Shown piece by piece: positions 57,243 through 64,000 of a DNA stretch of 64,000 nucleotides (its first letter is position 1; each line of letters begins with the position of its first letter). A program made the translations under genes and the position numbers. This DNA is from Gymnopilus junonius (Eukaryota; Basidiomycota; Agaricomycetes; Agaricales; Galerinaceae), in contig JADNYJ010000051.1 of NCBI GenBank assembly GCA_015501075.1, forward strand, positions 181,000 through 244,999, in the 5' to 3' direction. The notes under the pieces were generated by a model. The model was not told where the DNA came from. It was given only the letters and a program-made list of their open reading frames with translations, and did no database searches.

Positions 57243-58144
57243 CTAAAACCATTCGGGATAAATCACGTCCAAATCCCATCCTCCTCGTGTTGGTCCTAGA
57301 AAAGAAATAAGCACCGCCCTGACTATCAGAATTCCTGCAGAAGCCAATCCAATACATAGAGCGAAAATTAAAAGGAAGTCGCGCGCTATTGAGAATAGAA
57401 ATTTTATTATTATTAACATCAGGTCAAATTTCGTATAACCAACTTACATATTCCGTCCTCATAAATCCTTCTCCTTACAACTCTTCTCCTGCCCCTTGGT
57501 TTTTCCTCACCACTACGCCTTCTCCGATGACTAGGGCCACTAGCTTCTCCAGTTCGCAAAATCCCCGGCCGCTCCGGTGCCTTTCCCTTATCCACCGCTG
57601 AAATCAACGGGCGGGTAGGTAGGATCGTAGTTACTGTAGATGGGGATCCAGGTAATTTCCCATCATCTGCCTCTCTGTCAACATGACTTGATTCCCCCAA
57701 CGTCGCCCACTGGCTATTCGTAGCCGACAACTCCCGCATACCTTCATCATCACTTGAGGATGACGATGTGTCCAAGCTGCTCTCGTTCGACTCGGCTATA
57801 GATGAGCTGGAAGACGGCGATCTCGAGTACGGTTCCAGCCTGCTCACACTGACACCGTTCGTATCCAAGTCCAGATCGAAAGCTAGAGCGTCTTCCAAAG
57901 CGGGATTACGCACGGTAGAGATCTCTGATGCAGGAAGTGAGAGGGGTTTGTTTTGGCTATGAGGGCTGACAGGGAGAGAAGTCGGAAGTGTGGTGGGTAA
58001 AGTAGTATCCTCCGCACGCCGATTCTCGCTCGTAGGAGTGAGAATTAGTGAATCGTCCAAGTCATCTAAAGGCTGAGCGGGGGTCGATGAAAGAGATGTG
58101 GGCTCCGAGTTCGATGAGAAGCCAGAGCTGAACAAAAAAGACAT
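57243..58144 (-). CDS. Ser-rich protein with a C-terminal membrane anchor
   Basis: Exons 58144-57448 and 57385-57243 give 840 nt (279 aa). Residues 1-190 are Ser/Thr/Pro-rich and acidic (LDDLDDSLILTP; SSLDTSSSSSDDEG), and so probably disordered and phosphorylated. A basic cluster (RRRRSGEEKPRGRRRVVRRR) precedes a single helix (FLLIFALCIGLASAGILIVR), and the protein ends GGWDLDVIYPEWF-stop. Basic residues next to a C-terminal helix, with about 25 residues after it, suggest a membrane protein whose bulk faces the cytosol. Unknown family. The second exon, and so the membrane segment, depends on the GTAAGT donor at 57447. Confidence 0.72.
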
Positions 58145-58625
58145 TGGGGTATCCTAGAGCAACTGGGCTAGAAGTAACAAGCCTGAGTAAGTAGAGTTGG
58201 AAATGATGTGAGCTGAGGCCAATAGGATCCCTGCGCGTGCTTTGTCGTTCTATGAGTCTCTAGTCGGAACAGCAAAAAGAAAGGTTTTGAATACAAGGAA
58301 CGTGGTTAACGGCAGGCAGTGTAAGTACTTCGTGAATTCTCCGATCACCTCGTTGCAAATCAACAACGGAATGCAGCGGTCCGGGTAAAGAAGGACGAGG
58401 ACGAAGGTAGCCAAATACATGAATTAGCGGGAAGAGAATTGTATGAACATTTGCAAAAAAAATCGTCAGAAAGAGTTGTCAATTATAAATACACATCATA
58501 GAAAAACATAGAAAAGGAAAAATAAAGGAACTCCAGCTAATAAAGGAAAATAGGAAACAGAAAACCTACTACATCGTATAATCATAAGTCATGACGTTCA
58601 AATCAGTGCTCCAGTCCCGATGAGG
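58145..58625. other. Intergenic region
   Basis: About 480 bp between two minus-strand genes. AT-rich, with no coding signal. Confidence 0.5.
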
Positions 58626-60597
58626 CTACCACCCCTTCGCGAAAAAACCAAGACCTAGCCCAACACAGAATCCACCAAACAGGGCAACCTGTACACGGAC
58701 TTCCCTCAGCGAATCAACCGCTCCCTTCACCGACTCACCCACTTTGGTCTTCAAAGGTCCCAAAAGGGAAGCAGAGAAGAAGAGCAGAGAAGGAAAGTGA
58801 AGAGGATCAAATGGTGGGTGAGCGTACGGACGACCATCGTAAGGCGGCACTGCTTCTGGTGTCCGCTGAGGATCGGGCTGAGCGGCCGTGGGGTATAATT
58901 CAGAGTCGTCCGTATCGTTGTCATCGGCTTTGAATGAAGCTGGAATCGGTTGTCGTCTTCCAAAGCTCTTCTCTGTAATAGTGCCTTGCCTTAACCTGGT
59001 AGCAACATCTTGAGAGTGGCTCTCCATCCATTCGGCTTCCCATTTGGCTTTGCTCCACTTTTCCTGCGTCTGACCTTCCTTCATTTCATAGCTGATATAT
59101 TCCCCCTGCTGCCGTCCCCATTCTTTCTCTCCAAGTTTCCGGCGAGATCTGTCATCGCTGAAATATCTCTTTCCCGTGTAGAATCGCTGGCGCCCTTCCT
59201 GTATTCCTTCAACGGCTCTCTCGACCTCCCTCCACCTTAAAAATCGGTCTACCGACTCTCCTCTTAGGAGGGCCACCGTTTCTGGAGAGTGGAACACTCC
59301 ACTGCGCAAAGCCACAGCTGAGGCTGGCCGGAAATCTGATAATTTAACTGAAGAGCTAGAACCAAGAGTTCTTTGGGGACCATGAAGTCGTGGAAGGACG
59401 ATTAGAGGGATATACGGAGAGAGTGAGTAGATGATTTCTTTGTCGAGTGATGTGGGTGCTACATTGTAATAGAGAAGCAATAGAATAAAATGACATTAGT
59501 TATTCTTAGTCAAAGTCTGGTGGGAATGCCGGGTAAACTCACGCGAGGGGAGCAGGAACACTAAAGCAGTGTAGAGGGGAGATGAAGGGGTAGCAAGCAT
59601 ACTTGCTACATTAGCAGACGGTTGGGCTTCAGGATGGAGCAACTCGTGAAGATCATGAAAGGGTGTCTCGATTATAGATTTCAGACGCGTAATCAACTCG
59701 TTGACCTATTTCCGTAGCATAAATTAAGTGGCTGGAAAGCTGGAATATCATAGAACGAGAACTTACGTCTGCGTCGTGTGAATAGCCCGGAAGTTCAATG
59801 ATTTCGACATTCTTAGTAGCTTCGTATCGTTCTAGACCAAATGCATCGCATTGTTCCGCCCAGTCGGTTGAGGCCCTGAGGACCTTCCCATGGGCATAAG
59901 GACCCTCTTTGCTTCCATACCAGTCCTCCCACGTCCCAACATCTACAACGTCCTCGTTATCTTCCAACAGCAACCCAGTCAAGAAGCTCTTCCCAGCACC
60001 TTGACCACCTAACACTAGGACCTTTATATTCCCCAATGTCTGCCCATACGGTGTTGGCCGACGCAATGCCTCAGGTAGAGTAAGGGAAGGAATGATGAGC
60101 CCTTGCTCATTAGCCCTCGCATGGTGTAAATGGTACCCTGAATCTGATTCATGCTCGTGCTCATGATCTGAATGAGGGTGCGACGAAGGGTAAGACTCTG
60201 GATGTGAACGGCCCGGACTTCCTGGAGCCGAGGAAGAGAAGAAGAAAGAGGATGAGACTGATGGGAAGGACGACTCTGAGACGCTGTCGATGGATGGGCT
60301 TTCAGGCAAGCTACCGGGCCCGGGGCTGTCGGGGGCAGATGGTAATACCAATGCATGGATCTGGGGACTTGGAGGGGCAGTTGTAGTGAGAACACTGCTG
60401 GTGCTTGGGCCCGCAGCAGGCTGCTGAGTGGAATCAAATTCTGAATTGATCCCAGTGATGTCGTCTGAGCCATGAATGCCTGCAGAAGGCTGAGATTCCT
60501 GTGGGGCCTGAGACGTGTGCTCAAGAACAGCCGTCTTGGAAGAACCCTGATAGAGGGTTCGAACGCTGTCGAGGCTGGTGCCCAGCGTATCTTCCAT
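58626..60597 (-). CDS. Septin-like P-loop GTPase with a C-terminal membrane helix
   Basis: Exons 60597-59767, 59705-59543 and 59458-58626 give 1827 nt (608 aa). After a Ser/Pro/His-rich N-terminus of about 185 residues comes a P-loop: NIKVLVLGGQGAGKSFLTGL (Walker A GGQGAGKS). Then follow VEIIELPGYSHDAD, in place of the DxPG G3 motif; LYTALVFLLPS; and SLSPYIPLIVLPRLHG, the expected position of the G4 strand, with no clear NKxD. A charged coiled-coil-like region (ERAVEGIQEGRQRFY to KWEAEWMESHSQDVA) leads to the C-terminal helix VQVALFGGFCVGLGLGFFAK. The overall plan recalls septin-type G-domain proteins of agaricomycetes, with the switch and base-specificity motifs altered. It may bind nucleotide without being a true septin. 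Confidence 0.75.
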
Positions 60598-61036
60598 TTC
60601 CTCCTTCGAGGTCGCCCTAGAGAGGAGAGAGAAAGAGAAGTGATGATGGAAGCGTAGCTTTATCTTGTTGCTTATTGCGCCAGAGCAATCCCGATACACG
60701 TGGATCAGCTAATCTATTGTTGTCTTCATCTTATCTGATAAGACCAATTCCCACGCTGATCACCCCCCCCTGAATCATCGAGAACTTACCAGGCTTTGCC
60801 TAGCTCCTTCGCATTGAGTATAATTAGGTGCCTAATGTCTCTGAGATGGCCGACACAAGGCTAACCTTGTCGTTCACGGACCAGCCAGGATCCGCAAATC
60901 TTCGCTGAAACCACGTGAGGCCACACTGAGAGGGGAGAAATGCATCTTGATACGCATTAACCAAGAAAAATACAGTGAGCAGTACAAGACAGGGAACACA
61001 CATTAGTTACAAGTAGGCTAAATAAATTACACGTCG
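60598..61036. other. Intergenic region
   Basis: About 440 bp holding the promoter of the septin-like gene and the 3' end of SPC25. It includes a run of Cs near 60765. No gene seen. Confidence 0.5.
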
Positions 61037-61995
61037 TCACTGTGCAGTGGGGGCAAGCTTGAGAAGAGTAAGTCCCTGACGTGACGTCTTCACAACGAAT
61101 TGCTTACGCACCAAGAGAACATAGGCGGCTCTGACGTCTCTGAAAAAAGCATAGATATCTCGAGACTCGTTGAGATTATTGACCAGAATGGGCATAGATG
61201 GGAGATGAGGTGAAGCTGTTATGACTGTAATCCCACGTTAGTCTCCTGATAACACGACAGCGATAAAATGGCTCGCTCACTTTTGAAGGTTTCAGATGCT
61301 AGGTCGATGACGAAGCTCGCCTCTTTCTGGGGTTCTGTTGGATCAAGCCTCGAGAAGCGAACCAGAAGTCGATCCTTCTCTACGCCTTCAATAGCACAGG
61401 ATAGCCGCTCTTCGCAGCTTCGTAATTCAGGAAATACATGTGAGTTATAAGAGCTTAGTGTAGACCGTTCCTTGTTTTTCTCTGCCATGGAACAGTCAGC
61501 AACAAGACACCAGAACCAGAGGGTACACTCACCTCGCCGTAAATTCTGAGTAAGGGCACGGTATTGTTCGATGTCGGCCTCCACTGATGCAATCTTTTCA
61601 CGAAGACCTCCAAGCTGCCGCTTAAATGAAGCAACTAACAATTCTGCTTCCTTTCGTTCTTCCTTTTCGCGCTCCAGTTCTGCCGCAAATTCAGGACTTG
61701 CCTCAATCGACCGCATACAGTACTCACGAGCAACCAATTCGATTTCTTTCAATTTGCATTGACTCGTTTCCGTTTCGACAGCATGTGTTCTATCCAAAAT
61801 CTTCTTTTTTTCCGAAGCCTGATGTTTCCGACGTTCTGAGATGGTGGTGATGGCCCGATTTTTGTAGTTTGTGAGGGCTTTCAGGAAATTGCGCGTCGAG
61901 TTTTCATATGCACTTGTCCTCAGGTCGATGTTCGGGTGTTGTTGAGATAGAATGCCTGCGAGGTCGATTTGGGGAGGGCGAAGTACGTGGGACAT
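61037..61995 (-). CDS. SPC25: Kinetochore protein SPC25
   Basis: Subunit of the Ndc80 complex; with Spc24 it anchors the complex to the inner kinetochore. Exons 61995-61533, 61481-61281 and 61224-61037 give 852 nt (283 aa), in the usual size range. After a short N-terminus (MSHVLRPPQIDLAGIL) there is a long coiled coil (about residues 40-160: RRKHQASEKKKILDRTHAVE; FAAELEREKEERKEAELLVA; EKIASVEADIEQYRAL). The C-terminal globular RWD fold is AIEGVEKDRLLVRFSRLDPT, then ASFVIDLASETFK and MPILVNNLNESRDIYAFFRD, ending LTLLKLAPTAQ-stop. The GVEKDRLLVRFSRLD block is the Spc25 signature. Two overlapping ACGCGA motifs lie about 120 bp upstream. Confidence 0.93.
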
Positions 61996-62111
61996 TGTGG
62001 TCGTCGTTCAGAGCAATATGGAAAAGGCAGAGTTTGCAATCTTATTATTTTGTTGCAATCATTGTCAAGTGTTGAACGAAGCGCGTCAGTCATGTGATCG
62101 TGGCTACATTG

Positions 62112-62122
62112 ACGCGACGCGA
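62112..62122. promoter_or_regulatory. Double ACGCG motif upstream of SPC25
   Basis: ACGCGACGCGA holds two MCB-like cores, 117-127 bp before the SPC25 start codon. Confidence 0.4.
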
Positions 62123-62314
62123 TGGCCCCTGTCTCGGCTTTGTGAGTCCGAGTTTCACTCGCCTTCTACGCCAAAGAGATCGAACGTCACATTCCTTCTG
62201 CAAAAGTACGTTTCTGACTGATGTAATACATAACAATGTTCTGAATTCAGAAGATATTCGTAAAGCTTCGGACTCGCGCAGATTCCAAAGCAGGCCTTTA
62301 TATAAAAACAATCC

Positions 62315-62921
62315 CTAGTTAACAGCGATCCTCTTGGCCTGCTTCTCGGGAGACGCCTTTGGGAAGGTAACGGTCAAGATACCGTTGTCCATATTGGCTT
62401 TGATCTGGTCCTCCTACGAGAAATAAATAGCGCATCAGACCAGAATGAGATTATGGAGATTACGGCAGTATTTACCTTGATACCAGGAGGAAGCTGAAGA
62501 GCCCTCATGAACTTGCCATACCTGCGCTCCTTAACAGCAAACCCTTTCTCTTCGTACGACTCATCCGACTTGGTTTCACCAGAAATAGTCAAGCGGTTGT
62601 TGCGAACTTCGATATGGATATCGTCCTTCTTCACACCAGGGAGCTCGAAGGTGGAAGTGACAACGTTCTTCTCTTGATCCTCGTGCAGATCCATCCTGAG
62701 AGTGACATATATAACCATGAGCCAACTAGCCAACTATCAGCAAGTGCATAATCGGCATACCTGGGTTTCAAAGGTCGGATCGCACCAGGGCCTTCTTGCG
62801 CCCCTCCGCCCTTGCCACGAAGTTGCATGGCAGTGGATTCGGGAGCAGCGCCACTGGTGAGCGCGTCGTCCAAGAAACGGTCAAAGTCGTAGAAAGGCTC
62901 GTAAAACCAGACAGAAGACAT
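62315..62921 (-). CDS. Small heat-shock protein (HSP20/alpha-crystallin)
   Basis: ATP-independent holdase chaperone. Exons 62921-62761, 62695-62476 and 62413-62315 give 480 nt (159 aa). The N-terminus MSSVWFYEPFYDFDRFLDDA is aromatic-rich, as usual for substrate binding. The alpha-crystallin domain follows: DLHEDQEKNVVTSTFELPGV, DIHIEVRNNRLTISGE, KERRYGKFMRALQLPPGIK and EDQIKANMDNGILTVTFPKA. The GILTVTFPK motif is the domain's C-terminal signature. The protein ends AKRIAVN-stop, with the I-x-V motif that links dimers into oligomers. A TATA-like TATTTAAG lies on the coding strand at 62957-62964. I found no clean triplet heat-shock element. Confidence 0.95.
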
Positions 62922-63425
62922 TTTGTTTTGGTGGAGTGTCGAGAAACCTGTCGAGGCTTAAATACCCTGGAGGTGGGTCCTTGTGTGTGGGATGTGGAGG
63001 ACGGGTTTCACTATTAAATGCTTGGTACGTGAAACAGTATTCAAATACCGCAGTATGATACCGTCATAATAGTACTAGGTAGGTCCAGAATGGGAACTGG
63101 CTCTGTGGCTGCCCAGATATTTTAGAATGAGTGTAGAACGTCCATAGGCCCCGCATGACAAGACACAGAGGTTTTCGAAAGTCTCTACGAATCTGGCAGT
63201 CCGATTACCCCCGCTATGATCATGTTCCCAGAATCAAAAGGATCTGCAAGAAAGAACGTTTGCGATCTTGCCGAGACAGATGTCGGCAAGGAACAAAATG
63301 CGTCTCGAGAAATAACTGCTGGTCAACCCCCGACAAGTCGTGAATTACGATTGTTGAATCTGATCTCTGGAATACAAGCGGAATAAATAACGTATAATTA
63401 AGTGATACAGACTCTTAGCTGCAAA
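62922..63425. other. Intergenic region (HSP20 promoter)
   Basis: About 500 bp between two minus-strand genes. It holds the HSP20 TATA-like box; no gene seen. Confidence 0.5.
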
Positions 63426-64000
63426 TCATTCTTCGTATACCCTGACGCCTCCTTTGCCCCAACTCTTCATGACGGCTTGACCCATGCTTGTCGGCTGCGT
63501 GAAAGCTACTTGACCAAGAGCCGGGTCCAGTGGGCAACCATGGACAAACGTGGCAGCCGCGGCGTCCAATAACGCTCGTGCAATACCAAGGCGTCTGTGA
63601 GAAGAAGAGACGAAAAGGCGTGAAATACCCATAGGTGTTGGAAGTGGCGTTGGAGAGCAGAAAAGGCCAGTTGAAGTATCGACTGGAATGGCACTGAGAA
63701 TTTCACTTGAATCAGAGGATTTCGAAGATAGAGGTGGTAGTACAATTTCCATAGCAGTGGAGATGTGCTGGGCAATGATGCAGCCTACGATGCGCTCGCG
63801 ATGTGCTTGCGTTTCATGTGGAAGAAGGAAAAGATACGCCTTTGAAGATTTTAGTACGGGGGAGGGTAATGCTGGAGCAGACAAGGAGAGATTGACTGTG
63901 TGTAAGAGTGTCCCAAGCTGGATTAGACAATGGTGAGATATAACCCTGTACTTGAACAAAGACCAACGTTACCTTCGATCCGAGTTTTCCACCCACATCA
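63426..64000 (-). CDS. ECO1: ECO1/ESCO-type cohesin acetyltransferase, 5'-partial
   Basis: N-acetyltransferase that acetylates Smc3 to establish sister-chromatid cohesion in S phase. Only the C-terminal part is in the window, ending KGGVRVYEE-stop at 63426-63428; the 5' exons lie beyond the right edge. Diagnostic block: MGISRLFVSSSHRRLGIARA (the acetyl-CoA-binding R/Q-x-x-G-x-A/G loop as RRLGIA), LLDAAAATFVHGCPLDPALG, then VAFTQPTSMGQAVMKSWG. The AFxQPTxxG motif distinguishes Eco1/ESCO from other GNAT enzymes. Upstream, IVGCIIAQHISTA is the core beta strand of the fold. An intron near 63908-63980 is likely. The N-terminal C2H2 finger expected for this family is not visible. Confidence 0.88.

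Noticed and set aside
62940..62975. Heat-shock element before HSP20
   Set aside because: Single GAA/TTC-like units are present, but no array of three alternating nGAAn units could be read.
1..64000. Bacterial-type features: operons, CRISPR arrays, Shine-Dalgarno sites
   Set aside because: The window is plainly eukaryotic: introns throughout, nuclear housekeeping genes, no regularly spaced short repeats with spacers.

Overview
This window comes from the nuclear genome of a filamentous basidiomycete, most likely an agaricomycete mushroom. Almost every gene is cut by introns of about 45-70 nt with GT(A/G)AG-type donors. The proteins read as fungal orthologues, including Listerin, Rpn1, Mlh1, the Mor2/Pag1 scaffold, Trp4 and an Ole1-type desaturase with fused cytochrome b5. 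A cellulose-oxidising AA9 enzyme with a CBM1 tail fits a wood or litter decomposer. Exon joins were worked out by hand. Where exact joins are given, the summed coding length is a multiple of three and the junction peptides match the family.

Layout: 1-5444 (+) 3' part of the ribosome quality-control ligase LTN1. 6035-7480 (-) an orphan gene and a decayed tandem copy. 8678-10151 (+) AA9-CBM1. 10619-12235 (-) delta-9 desaturase. 13857-15670 (-) a seven-helix membrane-protein gene broken by a 410-bp hAT-type MITE. 16100-16636 (-) small membrane protein. 16749-18521 (+) FIST protein. 19216-20452 (+) anthranilate phosphoribosyltransferase. 21880-24351 (+) MYND-finger repeat protein. 25960-28100 an unusual modular repeat array. 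28563-29603 (+) basidiomycete orphan. 29817-31292 (-) 2-hydroxyacid dehydrogenase. 31911-33876 (+) B-type cyclin. 34667-35660 (-) mitochondrial uS15. 37531-39384 (+) seven-helix receptor-like protein. 39562-40266 (-) CBS-domain protein. 40497-43387 (+) MLH1. 43795-51536 (-) PAG1/Mor2/Furry scaffold. 51859-55381 (+) RPN1. 57243-58144 (-) Ser-rich tail-anchored protein. 58626-60597 (-) septin-like P-loop protein. 61037-61995 (-) SPC25. 62315-62921 (-) HSP20. 63426-64000 (-) ECO1-type acetyltransferase, cut by the window edge.

The right half is mostly housekeeping and rich in cell-division genes: cyclin B, MLH1, PAG1, SPC25 and ECO1. MluI cell-cycle-box-like ACGCG motifs lie just upstream of cyclin B, MLH1 and SPC25. 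The left half holds more accessory or decayed material: the MITE, a short foldback, the tandem orphan pair, and the 25.96-28.1 kb array.

The array is the best candidate for something undescribed. Five diverged modules recur in the same order, separated by five regularly placed spliceosomal-intron-like segments. They contain a hairpin whose stem largely persists by wobble pairing as the copies diverge, and no plausible reading frame runs through. Two apparent single-base deletions, in LTN1 and cyclin B, may be assembly errors or real lesions.
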